Shown here piece after piece: positions 25,202 to 32,924 of a stretch of DNA of 32,924 nt. A model generated the notes under the pieces. That model did not search any database. It was not told where the DNA came from and was given only the letters and a program-made list of their open reading frames with translations. Where the stretch lies: assembly GCF_000300975.2 (NCBI RefSeq), contig NZ_AEEC02000048.1, positions 1 through 32,924 on the forward strand, given 5' to 3'. Both the position numbers and the translations under genes were made by a program. Every line of letters starts with the position of its first letter. Positions within the stretch are counted from its first letter, which is position 1. The DNA is from Herbaspirillum frisingense GSF30. Its GTDB lineage: Bacteria; Pseudomonadota; Gammaproteobacteria; Burkholderiales; Burkholderiaceae_D.

Positions 25202-28200
25202 CCCGCGCCGCCCTGGATGGAGCCTACTTCCTTGACGAACTTGTCCAGGTTCAGCGCATCGACGTTCTTGCCGAACACGGCCAGTTTGTCCACACCGAGA
25301 GAAAAATCGGTGACGGTGGCAGCGAAGTTACCCTTCTTGCCGAAGGCACCCAGGCTCAAGGTGTCATAGCCGCCGTTGGTCTGGATCAGCGTATTGGCCC
25401 CATTCTTGGTGGCACCGAGCAGGATGGTGTCGTTACCGTTGCCACCGCGCGTATCGCCCAGCGATTGGGCCGCCCAGAACGAACCCAGTTTCAGGCCACC
25501 GACGCTGGCCGTCGCCCCATTGTTGTTGCCGGCGGTGATGTTGGTTGCCGTGAAGCTCAGATCGTCATAGACGCCCGGCGCCAGCAGATTGGCTGCGGAA
25601 GCGAGGGTGAAGTTGCCTGCCTTGACGGTGTCGAAGGCCAGCACCTTGTCGCCCGCCTTGACGGTGACCAGATACTGGTCCGACGAACCCGCACCGCCGA
25701 CCTTGCCCGAGAACACCAGACCGCGCTCGCTGCTACCCGGCGATGCGGCGGTGCCGTTTTCTGTGATGGAGGCGTACTGGGTCGCCGAGTCGTCGAGCAG
25801 CTTGATGCGGGCGTTGGTGGGGCTGCCGACCTTGAGCTCGCTCAGTACCGGATTGGCGACATTGCCAGGGCGCGCCGGCGTGACCACCGATTCGACCTGG
25901 CTGATGTTGCCGGAGACCTCCTTGTACTGCACCTCGATCGTGTGCTGTGCGGCCGACAGGCTGTTGGCCACCTTCAGGCTCACCGCGGCCTGAGGCGAAG
26001 CCAGGTCTTCGGCAGTCAAGACCTTGCTGGTCGTCGCATGGTCTGCGGTGATCAGCGAAATGACATCACCGACACTGGCTTTCTTGGCGTCGAACTTGAC
26101 GTTGAAGGTGGGATTCAGATTGCTGGCACCGGTATCGACCTGATACAGAATCCGGACATTGCCGATGTCATAGTTGCCGTTGGAGGTCTGGGTGAAACCG
26201 CCCAACTCATGCATGTCCTGATTGGCCACATTGCCGCCACCCTTGTGGTTGAGCATTACGCCCTTGCCATCCGGGGTCAAGGTGAAGTTGAAGATGCCAG
26301 CCTTGATGTAAGAACCACCCTGATGCGCCATCACAAAATTCTTGCCGGCCGTCAGTGGCTGGTCGAAGCTTTGATAGCTCTTGAACAGCGAGGAAGTCGT
26401 ATTCGCCTTGCCCGTAATGCCCACGCCCCCCCATTCCGCCGAGATACCCTTGATGGACGCCAGGAAGTTCTGCGCGCTCATCCCTGCGGGCTGTGCCAGG
26501 AGCACACTTTCGCCTTTGCTGAGATTGTGGGAATTGACCCGGCCCAGGGTGTCGCCCAGGTTCAGGACCTGGTAACTCATCTGGTTCTGCGCCACCAGCT
26601 CGGCCTTGATTTCCGGCGCGGGTGTGGTATCGAGCTTGATCCTCGCCTTGGCCAGGCTGCTGTTGCCGGCGTGGTCGCTCACGGTGATGTCGATGTTGCG
26701 ATAGTCCAGCGCGGTGGAGGTGGCCTTCAGTTTCAGGGCTTCCAGAATCTGTTTGGTTTCCAGCCCGGTCAGGGACTTGCCGGATGTCTTTTGCAGATTC
26801 AGCGTGGAGGTACCGCGCTCGTAGGTATAGGTCAGCCCGGTGACGCCACCGATAGTCTGATTGGATGCACCCTGATCTTTTTCCAGGGACAGGAAGCCAT
26901 TGGCCTCTGCATTGAGAACCACCTGATCGCTGGCGAACGTATCCATGTTGCCGGAGAAGCTGAGCTTGATCGTAGCGATGTCATCGGCGAGGGAAGCACC
27001 GATCTGCTTGTCGAACAGGCTCTCACCATCGGCAGCGCGCTTGAGGTTGATGACCTTTTGCGAGTTCGACTGGATGCCCGGGGTGAAATAATCCAGGTCC
27101 AGTGTTGGCGCCTGGGTATCGACGACCAGTTTCGCACGGGCGGGACCACCAACTTCGCCATTGGTGGCGATCAAGCGGAATTGCACCTCACGTTCACCTT
27201 CCAGACCGAGCGAATTGACCAGCTTGACCGATTTAATCAGGGTCTGAATCTGGCTGCCCGAGAGTAGTGCGCCCGAGCTATTGCTGATGGTCAGCGTATG
27301 CTTCTCGGGGTCAAAAGCGGAGCGCAGCGCGTTGGCGACTTCGTTGCCCTTGTCCTTGGGCAGGTCAATCAGCAGTCGGTCATGTTCCGGATTGAGCCCC
27401 TTGCCTACCAGGGTCAGTTGGAGGCTACTGATATCCTTTGCAGCAGGTTCGAGGACTGCCTTGTGCAGGCTGATCCCCTGTTCCAGGGCACCTGCCGTCG
27501 CGATGTAGCGGATTGCTTCATCCTTCGATGCTGCGACGTTGGGATCAGCAGGCAAGGCCAGGCGCTCGTTGGTCACCTCTAGAGTGCCTTGCCAAGCCAG
27601 ATCGCCGCGATCTTCGGAAGTACGCATTGTCAGTACGCGGGTACCGGTGCTTCCCGCGGTATTGATCAACTTGACGGCCTGGATCAGACGTTCGATCTCG
27701 TCCTTGCTGAACGCGCCACGCTTTGAATGATTTACCCACAGTTCATTCCTGCCGGTGGAGTAGTAGAACTCGACGTTCTCGACGCCGTTGATCGTCCGAT
27801 TGTACATATCCTCTCCCGAACGGAAGGGATCAAGCTCACGCTCAAAGGCAAGCTTGTCCTGCGCACCCTGCAGGGCGTTCCCTGAGAGCCTGAAATAGAG
27901 ATGAGCTGCATTCACTGCTGTTGATCCGGCAAAGTCCGCACTGGGTGCAAAGCGCGTACCAGTCGAAAGATCAGCGTTGGTGACATAGTGCCGAGATATC
28001 GACCCGCTTTCAAATTTGCCCAATCCTGGGACGAAGTTCTCGGGCGAAGTGGTATCAATGAAGAGGCGAAAGCCGCTGTTCGCGCTGACGTTGCCAGCGC
28101 GATCTTCCTGTTGCAAGTAGAAAGCGGTTTCTTCGGCGGCCATACCAAAACTCAACAACGGTAGCGCTTTCTGGTGCGCCCGCGTTCCGTCTTCCAGAGC

Positions 28201-29148
28201 AACTTCTGCGGCCAGATGTGGGGCAGGTAGATCGGTCGCTATCCACTTGGTATCAGAGGACGGCCTATGCTTGCTGTCGTTCCCGACATCCGCCTTCAGA
28301 TACCGCGAGAAATCCGTCTCGCGATACCATTCGTCGGTGCCGCTCTGACGCGAGATGACATAACCTCCTCCGATCTGCGCCCACAGATACCAAGTCTCCC
28401 CAGAGGTTGTCATGCTATACGCCTCACGGGTGGTGTCCAGCAGCGCATTGCCGGTAGGGGAGAAATCGTCACTGAAGCTCTGCTTCAGCCTATGCGTCTC
28501 CGTGGCAGATAAAGCGTTGTATTCACCATTGGCGGTGCTGACACTGCCGTCTACCTTGGTCAGGCCTGATATTTTGCGTGTCCATTGCAGAGGGATTTCC
28601 CAAGTACCGTCCTTCTGCGACGCACGAGCGCTCAATTCGAGAAAGTCAACCGTGTGAATGAAGACTTCCGCCCCCTTCTCCGCGGTTCCTGTCAAGAGGA
28701 TATTGCTGGTGTGAAAGATCTCTATTTCCTTGTATATGGTTGGTGCGACGGTATCCAGGGTGAAATCAAGTTGACTTGTAGTCACCTTGCCACCCTTCTC
28801 CTGGACCTTGACGATCACTGACTTCGCACCGTCGCCAGTCACAACAATCGGTCCACTGGCTCCCTTCTTTGGAAAGTTCCATGAGATGCCGCCGTCCCCA
28901 CTCCATATCCAGCGCGCATCTGCTGGGATGCCGCTGACATTGACCTGGCCATTGTTGGTGATCTTGTCGGTCTGGCTGAATCCGCTATCAACGGCCAGTT
29001 CCAGCTTGACTCCGGGCGTTTGGACTGTAGGTGCCGGTGGCGTTTCTTTTTCCAGATCAGCGGCGCCTGTTGACGCCATGGCGACGGCAGCATCCGTTGC
29101 GGCGCGTTGGGTTGCCGTGTTTGCGTTGTTGATGATGGGATTTGTCAC
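25087..29148 (-). CDS. large RTX/Ig-like repeat protein, probable type I-secreted adhesin
   Basis: A 1,353-residue protein with no Sec signal peptide. It is built of Ig-like units marked by DT-x-(A/S)-P boundaries near residues 131, 365, 676 and 839 (LDTVAPT, IDTTSP, VDTQAPT, and the variant LDTTPAP). Three related units of about 150-190 residues contain a SG..L(T/S)G...I..L..VKL.N/T motif. Near the C-terminus come one RTX-like glycine/aspartate motif, GGNGNDTIL (1235-1243), VTDFSLGVDKLAVFG, and a final segment ending HTLFGV, typical of uncleaved type I secretion signals. It should be exported by an ABC/MFP/TolC-type system, none of which is in the window. The start is GTG at 29148 with AAGGAG eight bases upstream; a GTG at 29193 is possible but would overlap that site. 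The 5' third looks less GC-rich than its neighbours. Ligand or host role unknown. Confidence 0.85.
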   Translation of the reverse strand: MTNPIINNANTATQRAATDAAVAMASTGAADLEKETPPAPTVQTPGVKLELAVDSGFSQTDKITNNGQVNVSGIPADARWIWSGDGGISWNFPKKGASGPIVVTGDGAKSVIVKVQEKGGKVTTSQLDFTLDTVAPTIYKEIEIFHTSNILLTGTAEKGAEVFIHTVDFLELSARASQKDGTWEIPLQWTRKISGLTKVDGSVSTANGEYNALSATETHRLKQSFSDDFSPTGNALLDTTREAYSMTTSGETWYLWAQIGGGYVISRQSGTDEWYRETDFSRYLKADVGNDSKHRPSSDTKWIATDLPAPHLAAEVALEDGTRAHQKALPLLSFGMAAEETAFYLQQEDRAGNVSANSGFRLFIDTTSPENFVPGLGKFESGSISRHYVTNADLSTGTRFAPSADFAGSTAVNAAHLYFRLSGNALQGAQDKLAFERELDPFRSGEDMYNRTINGVENVEFYYSTGRNELWVNHSKRGAFSKDEIERLIQAVKLINTAGSTGTRVLTMRTSEDRGDLAWQGTLEVTNERLALPADPNVAASKDEAIRYIATAGALEQGISLHKAVLEPAAKDISSLQLTLVGKGLNPEHDRLLIDLPKDKGNEVANALRSAFDPEKHTLTISNSSGALLSGSQIQTLIKSVKLVNSLGLEGEREVQFRLIATNGEVGGPARAKLVVDTQAPTLDLDYFTPGIQSNSQKVINLKRAADGESLFDKQIGASLADDIATIKLSFSGNMDTFASDQVVLNAEANGFLSLEKDQGASNQTIGGVTGLTYTYERGTSTLNLQKTSGKSLTGLETKQILEALKLKATSTALDYRNIDITVSDHAGNSSLAKARIKLDTTPAPEIKAELVAQNQMSYQVLNLGDTLGRVNSHNLSKGESVLLAQPAGMSAQNFLASIKGISAEWGGVGITGKANTTSSLFKSYQSFDQPLTAGKNFVMAHQGGSYIKAGIFNFTLTPDGKGVMLNHKGGGNVANQDMHELGGFTQTSNGNYDIGNVRILYQVDTGASNLNPTFNVKFDAKKASVGDVISLITADHATTSKVLTAEDLASPQAAVSLKVANSLSAAQHTIEVQYKEVSGNISQVESVVTPARPGNVANPVLSELKVGSPTNARIKLLDDSATQYASITENGTAASPGSSERGLVFSGKVGGAGSSDQYLVTVKAGDKVLAFDTVKAGNFTLASAANLLAPGVYDDLSFTATNITAGNNNGATASVGGLKLGSFWAAQSLGDTRGGNGNDTILLGATKNGANTLIQTNGGYDTLSLGAFGKKGNFAATVTDFSLGVDKLAVFGKNVDALNLDKFVKEVGSIQGGAGTRLVIDLDGAGAGTQTYSLHLQNVAYNPANTHTLFGV

Positions 29149-29481
29149 GATGATGACTCCTTGGGAAAAGTGAATGTGTATCCGGTATGACACCGGCTTT
29201 CCAACCCAAGCCCGGCCCGAGCCACTGCACGCGTTCTGCAGATCCAGCTGAACGCGACTTCGGGACAGACATTTCCCCTTCCTGTGGGCGGCATGGCGAG
29301 GGCGCCATTGCCTTTATGTAGCACTCGGTGGCGTGCCTGATCACGGAGAATGCATGCGATCCACGCCGTTCTCATGCCGCAGCTTGTGATGGCCTGGACT
29401 ACTGAATGGCCATCATTGCTGGTGCGTGAGACACACGCGGCGTCCATCGGATCGCCGCGTGTACATCACTGCAACGCCGGC
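29149..29481. other. non-coding stretch upstream of the giant gene
   Basis: About 330 bases between the giant gene and the duplicated fragment. No believable gene is present; short open frames lack ribosome sites and family motifs. On the minus strand TACATAAAG near 29310-29320 might be part of a promoter, but no -35 partner stands out. From about 29368 upward, scattered words match the flank of copy A in constant register, suggesting decayed duplicated sequence. Confidence 0.4.
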
Positions 29482-29596
29482 TTACACACCAAACAGCGTA
29501 TGTGTATTGGCCGGGTTGTAGGCGACGTTTTGCAGATGCAGCGAGTAGGTCTGGGTACCCGCACCGGCGCCATCAAGATCGATCACCAGCCGGGTA
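29440..29596 (-). repeat. direct repeat, copy B (orphan 3' end of a paralogue)
   Basis: Second copy of 25045-25201, in the same orientation, on the 5' side of the giant gene. 129 of 131 bases are identical over 29466-29596; identity stops sharply after 29596, where the sequence upstream (in reading direction) is unrelated. Confidence 0.95.
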
Positions 29597-29643
29597 GCAA
29601 TGCAGATGAACGGGCGATTGCGCCGGCATCCATCGGTCGTCAT
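29482..29643 (-). pseudogene. remnant encoding the C-terminal 37 residues of a giant-protein paralogue
   Basis: The stop at 29482 and the 37 codons before it (TRLVIDLDGAGAGTQTYSLH through HTLFGV) are the same as in the giant gene apart from a silent change. Read further upstream, the frame stays open to an ATG at 29643 through 16 unrelated residues (MTTDGCRRNRPFICIA), giving a possible 53-residue product. No good ribosome site precedes that ATG. Most likely a leftover of a deleted paralogue, though a small peptide carrying only the secretion signal cannot be ruled out. Confidence 0.7.
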
Positions 29644-29708
29644 GGGATTTCACCTTTGATGCCGCAACAAATGATGAGAAATACGTCGCCGCCCACATCC
29701 CACATGGT

Positions 29709-29746
29709 CGAAAAAAAACCGGTCCCTGAAAATCAGGAACCGGTTT
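29709..29746 (-). terminator. intrinsic terminator of the ggt gene
   Basis: On the minus strand AAACCGGT and ACCGGTTT (arms 29739-29746 and 29716-29723) with an inner CCTGA/TCAGG pairing form a long stem with one mismatch and a 3-base loop. Eight T's follow (A's at 29711-29718 on the plus strand). It is 74 bases behind the ggt stop, a strong Rho-independent terminator. Confidence 0.9.
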
Positions 29747-29758
29747 CTCTCTTCACTG

Positions 29759-29787
29759 CCTGCCCCGTCAATCAGTGACGGGGCAGG
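29759..29787 (-). repeat. perfect 12-bp hairpin between ggt and its terminator
   Basis: CCTGCCCCGTCA (29759-29770) and its exact complement (29776-29787) enclose a 5-base loop. It lies 32 bases after the ggt stop and just before the T-tailed terminator. It may stabilise the ggt mRNA end or assist termination. Confidence 0.7.
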
Positions 29788-29819
29788 GTGATGCAATACT
29801 TCATGTCACACCAGTCAGA

Positions 29820-31580
29820 TCAGAACCCCAGCGTACGTCCATCCGGATTGCGCGGATCGGAGAAGCCGTCAAAGCCGTCTTCCCGGATCTGGATGGTCTG
29901 CGTGCGTCCCATGGAGGGCTGCACGCTGATCTTCTGGCCCTTGTCCTGCAGGATCTTCAGGGTATCGGCGGAGAGACCCTTTTCCACGCGCAGCTGGTCC
30001 GGCGCCCACTGATGATGGATGCGCGGAGTGATGGTGGCTTCGGCCACGTTCATGTCGTGGTCGATCACGTTGAGGATGGTCTGCATCGTGGTCGTGATGA
30101 TGCGGCTGCCACCCGGGCTGCCGGTGACCAGGAAGGGCTTGCCATCCTTGAGCACGAAGGTGGGCGACATCGACGACAGCGGTCGCTTGTACGGTCCCAC
30201 TGCATTGGCGTCGCCACCAATCAGGCCGAAGGCATTGGGTACGCCCGGCTTGGCGGCGAAGTCATCCATCTCGTTGTTCAAGGTGATGCCGGTGCCGGTG
30301 GCGACGATGCCGCTGCCGAAGTTCAGGTTCAGGGTGTAGGTGGTGGCAACCAGGTTGCCGTCCTTGTCGGCCACCGAGTAGTGGGTGGTCTGGTCGCTTT
30401 CATACGGCTGCGGCTGGCCCGGTTTGATCTCGGTGGAAGGCGTGGCGCGATCCGGGTTGATCTTCTTGGCCAGTTCGTCGGCGTAGGCGCGCGAGGTCAG
30501 GCCCTTGACGGGGACCTTGGTGAAATCCGGATCGCCCAGGTATTCCGAACGGTCGGCGTAGGCCAGCTTCATGGCTTCGGCCATCAGGTGGATGGTCTGG
30601 GCACTGTCGGCGCCGTATTGCTTGAGCGGATAACGTTCCAGGATGTTCATCATCTGGATGATGTGCACCCCGCCCGAGCTTGGCGGCGGCATGGACATCA
30701 CCTGGTAGCCACGATAGTTGCCCGACACCGGCACGCGTTCGACCACCTTGTAGTTGCGCAGGTCGTCGGCGCTGATGAGACCGCCGTGCTTGTCCATCTC
30801 GGCCACGATCTTCCTGGCGATGGCGCCGTCATAGAAGGCCTTGGGGCCTTCCTTGGCGATCAGGCGCAGGGACTTGGCCAGATCCTTCTGGACCAGCATT
30901 TCGCCTTCCTTGAGGGGACGACCTTCCTTGAAGAAGATCGCCTTGGACGAATCCCACTGGCCCAGGTGCTCACGCTCTGCGGCCAGGATCAGCGCCAGGC
31001 TGCGGCTGACCGGATAGCCCTTTTCGGCCAGTTCGACCGCTGGCTGGATGACCTGCGACAGCTTCATCGTGCCGTACTTGGCGAGTGCATGCGACAGGCC
31101 CGCCACCGTGCCCGGTACGCCCACGGCCAGGTGGGTGTAGAGCGAGCGGCCGGGGACGACGTTGCCCTTGTCGTCCAGGTACATGTTGCGGGTGGCGCGC
31201 TGCGGCGCCATCTCGCGGAAGTCCAGGGCCACGTTCTTGCCGGTCTTGGCATCGTGGATCATCATGAAACCGCCACCGCCGATGTTGCCCGCATTGGGCA
31301 GCACCACCGCCAGCGCGAAGCCGACCGCCACGCCCGCATCGACGGCGTTGCCGCCCTTCTTGAGGATGTCCACGCCGACCTTGGTGGCCAGTTCCTGTTC
31401 GGTGGCCACCATGCCGTGCTGGCTATGGACCGGGCTGATGATGTCGTAGGTCAGGTCGTACTTGACCACGGGGGCCGCCGGTGGCGCCGTCTGGGCGCTG
31501 GCCGGCAGGAAGGCCAGTGCGCCGCACAAGGGCAGCAGGGCCATGGCGGCGGGTTTGCAAAGACCGGTGAATGTCTGCAT
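29820..31580 (-). CDS. ggt: gamma-glutamyltransferase
   Basis: Periplasmic enzyme that cleaves the gamma-glutamyl bond of glutathione and related peptides or transfers the glutamyl group. 586 residues, normal for the family. The signal peptide is MQTFTGLCKPAAMALLPLCG...ASA. The proenzyme cuts itself before Thr398 in DQTTHYSVADKDGN to give large and small subunits, Thr398 being the nucleophile. NNEMDDFAAKPGVPNAFGLIGGDANAVGP and KRPLSSMSPTFV...GSPGGSRIITT are close to the E. coli enzyme. The large subunit has HGMVATEQELAT and NIGGGGFMMIHD. The ATG at 31580 follows AGGAG; a start at 31619 would hide the signal peptide. Monocistronic, with its own terminator. Confidence 0.95.
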   Translation of the reverse strand: MQTFTGLCKPAAMALLPLCGALAFLPASAQTAPPAAPVVKYDLTYDIISPVHSQHGMVATEQELATKVGVDILKKGGNAVDAGVAVGFALAVVLPNAGNIGGGGFMMIHDAKTGKNVALDFREMAPQRATRNMYLDDKGNVVPGRSLYTHLAVGVPGTVAGLSHALAKYGTMKLSQVIQPAVELAEKGYPVSRSLALILAAEREHLGQWDSSKAIFFKEGRPLKEGEMLVQKDLAKSLRLIAKEGPKAFYDGAIARKIVAEMDKHGGLISADDLRNYKVVERVPVSGNYRGYQVMSMPPPSSGGVHIIQMMNILERYPLKQYGADSAQTIHLMAEAMKLAYADRSEYLGDPDFTKVPVKGLTSRAYADELAKKINPDRATPSTEIKPGQPQPYESDQTTHYSVADKDGNLVATTYTLNLNFGSGIVATGTGITLNNEMDDFAAKPGVPNAFGLIGGDANAVGPYKRPLSSMSPTFVLKDGKPFLVTGSPGGSRIITTTMQTILNVIDHDMNVAEATITPRIHHQWAPDQLRVEKGLSADTLKILQDKGQKISVQPSMGRTQTIQIREDGFDGFSDPRNPDGRTLGF

Positions 31581-31851
31581 GAGGGATGCTCCTGATGATC
31601 TGGACTTGGGAATGTGCATATTATTTATAGGAATGCCGTCCGGATGCGATGCTGCCGCACAGTCTGGACGACACCGGAAGATTGTAGAGAATGGACCGCA
31701 TCTGTCCAGAGCCAGCGGCCAGCGTTGGATGGATTATTGATGGTGATTCGTCCATGGATGGACGGGATGCGGCGGACCGATGAGGTGGTTCGCCGGGGGG
31801 GAGGGCGGTAGCGCCAATGCGCAGCAGGTGCCGACGAAGTCCTTCGCCGGT
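31581..31851. promoter_or_regulatory. 271-bp gap between the LacI-type gene and ggt
   Basis: Carries the ggt promoter: on the minus strand TATAAATAATAT around 31634-31618 supplies one or two -10-like boxes; no good -35 was found. An inverted repeat CGTCCAT/ATGGACG (31749-31755 and 31758-31764) with a 2-base centre is a possible operator of the adjacent LacI-type regulator or simply a hairpin after its gene. No small gene was seen. Confidence 0.4.
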
Positions 31852-32922
31852 TCAGGTGCTCTCGCGCAGCGCCAGTTCGAAGCCCAGGTCCAGGCGACCC
31901 TTGGCGATATCCTCACCCTTGAGCTGGCGCACCAGCATCTCGGCCGACTTGTAGCCGATGTCATAGCGCGGCGTCACCACCGTGGTAATGGAGGGCGTGG
32001 CACAAGCGGCCCAGGAGAGGTCGTTGAAGCCGGCGATGGCCATCTGCCCCGGCACGCTGATGCCCTGGCGCTGACATTCAAAGAGCGCACCGAGGGCCAG
32101 GTCATCGTTGCAGCAGAAGACCGAATCGCAGTCCGGATGCTGCTCCAGCACGCGGCGCAGCAATTGCGCACCCATGTTGACGGTGGTCGGTTCCGGCAGC
32201 AGCACCTCGATATCCGGCTGGATGCCGGCCTCGATCAGTCCTTTGCGGAAGCCTTCTCGGCGCTTCATCATGCGCGGGTCCAGCTGGGCCGCCAGGAAGG
32301 CCGGACGTCGATAGCCGCGTTCTACCAGATGACGTGCCACCGCCTGCCCGGCGCGGGTCTGCGAGAAACCCACCGACAGGTCGTGCTGGCTGCGTCCCAG
32401 GTCGAACATGCGTACGGCCGGGATGTCGCGGCTGCCTGGGCGGGCCTGCAGGATGTCGTGCTGTTCGCTGCTGGAGAGCAGGAAGCCGGCCGGCGCATGG
32501 GCCAGATAGGTGGCGATGAGTTGTTCTTCCTTGTCCCGCACGTAACCGGTCTCGCCGATGAGGAACTGGTAACCGGCACCGGCCAGGTAGTCGCGGATAC
32601 CCGAGAGGGTTTCGATGAAGACCGCATTGGTGAGCGACGGCACCAGCACCGCTATTACCTGCGAACGTGCCGAGGCCAGCGTCGAGGCGGCCTGGTTGGG
32701 GACATAGCCGAGCCGGGCAATGGCCTCCAGGATGCGCTGGCGGGACTGCTCCTGCACCAGGGCCGGCGTCTTCAGCGCGCGCGATACCGTCATCGGGCTG
32801 ACCCCGGCCTCGGCCGCCACATCAATGATGGTGACGCGACCGGTGGCGCGGCTGCCGCGTGCGGGGGCGGAAGACTTCGGCTTGGGCCTGGGCGTGGATT
32901 TGGGTGCTGCGCGCTGGGTCAT
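31852..32922 (-). CDS. LacI-family transcriptional regulator, GntR-like
   Basis: A 356-residue repressor. A basic, proline-rich N-terminal extension of about 28 residues precedes the LacI-type headpiece (TIIDVAAEAGVSPMTVSRAL at 31-50, then the hinge RLGYVPNQAAS). The sugar-binding core resembles E. coli GntR, the gluconate repressor: VLVPSLTNAVFIETLSGI, VGFSQTRAGQAVARHL, CNDDLALGALFECQRQGI and PGQMAIAGFNDL. Gluconate or another sugar acid is a plausible inducer, but no sugar-acid gene lies in this window; targets probably lie beyond the right edge, as usual for a divergent neighbour. The ATG at 32922 is two bases from the window end, so the upstream region and ribosome site are unseen, and a start further upstream is possible. 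Confidence 0.9.
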   Translation of the reverse strand: MTQRAAPKSTPRPKPKSSAPARGSRATGRVTIIDVAAEAGVSPMTVSRALKTPALVQEQSRQRILEAIARLGYVPNQAASTLASARSQVIAVLVPSLTNAVFIETLSGIRDYLAGAGYQFLIGETGYVRDKEEQLIATYLAHAPAGFLLSSSEQHDILQARPGSRDIPAVRMFDLGRSQHDLSVGFSQTRAGQAVARHLVERGYRRPAFLAAQLDPRMMKRREGFRKGLIEAGIQPDIEVLLPEPTTVNMGAQLLRRVLEQHPDCDSVFCCNDDLALGALFECQRQGISVPGQMAIAGFNDLSWAACATPSITTVVTPRYDIGYKSAEMLVRQLKGEDIAKGRLDLGFELALREST

Positions 32923-32924
32923 GG

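Noticed and set aside
24658..27267. A long plus-strand open frame (about 869 codons) antisense to the giant gene and XRE gene
   Set aside because: No recognisable domain, no ribosome site, and its length follows from the codon bias of the genes on the other strand.
29775..31595. A 606-codon plus-strand open frame opposite ggt
   Set aside because: Low-complexity, histidine/glycine-rich translation typical of an antisense shadow; ggt on the other strand is full length and strongly conserved.

Overview
The window looks like chromosomal DNA of a GC-rich betaproteobacterium, most likely Herbaspirillum or another member of the Oxalobacteraceae. This is inferred from family content, base composition and a cloverleaf-like intergenic repeat of a type common in Burkholderiales; no database search was run. 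I saw no rRNA, tRNA, CRISPR array, insertion sequence or prophage. Most of the window is ordinary metabolic chromosome: transporters, regulators and catabolic enzymes.

Layout. 1-2.8 kb: the 3' end of an alpha/beta hydrolase gene, a membrane diguanylate cyclase facing it, and an AraC-type regulator. 2.9-9.1 kb: an MFS exporter divergent from the AraC gene, then a glutathione S-transferase and a three-part flavin/iron-sulfur oxidoreductase read in one direction, then two LysR regulators whose stop codons overlap. 9.2-11.5 kb: an acetylpolyamine amidohydrolase-like deacetylase translationally coupled to an MHS-type transporter. 11.6-12.4 kb: a Phd/VapC-type toxin-antitoxin pair with a clear inverted repeat upstream.

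12.4-21.7 kb is the most coherent region, a GABA module. gabR (MocR type) diverges from gabT; behind gabT, on the same strand, follow a polyamine/GABA-type ABC importer (ATPase, binding protein, two permeases) and gabD. The set would take up GABA or a related amine, transaminate it to succinate semialdehyde and oxidise that to succinate. A 10-bp inverted repeat with arm centres 42 bp apart spans the gabR-gabT promoter region, and a cloverleaf-like repeat separates the binding-protein gene from the permease genes.

21.9-24.5 kb: a zinc-type alcohol dehydrogenase/quinone oxidoreductase relative and a CNNM/CorC-type membrane protein preceded by a long palindrome-bearing leader. 24.6-29.8 kb is the accessory part: a small XRE regulator and a 1,353-residue RTX/Ig-like secreted protein whose last 38 codons (37 residues plus stop) and 3' flank occur a second time, 4,395 bp away on the other side of the gene. 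This looks like the scar of a tandem paralogue. 29.8-32.9 kb: gamma-glutamyltransferase with a strong terminator, and a GntR-like LacI-family repressor.

The observations most worth following are the duplicated secretion-signal scar, the gabR operator geometry, the cloverleaf repeat inside the gab operon, and a pair of look-alike perfect hairpins without U-tracts after two plus-strand genes.
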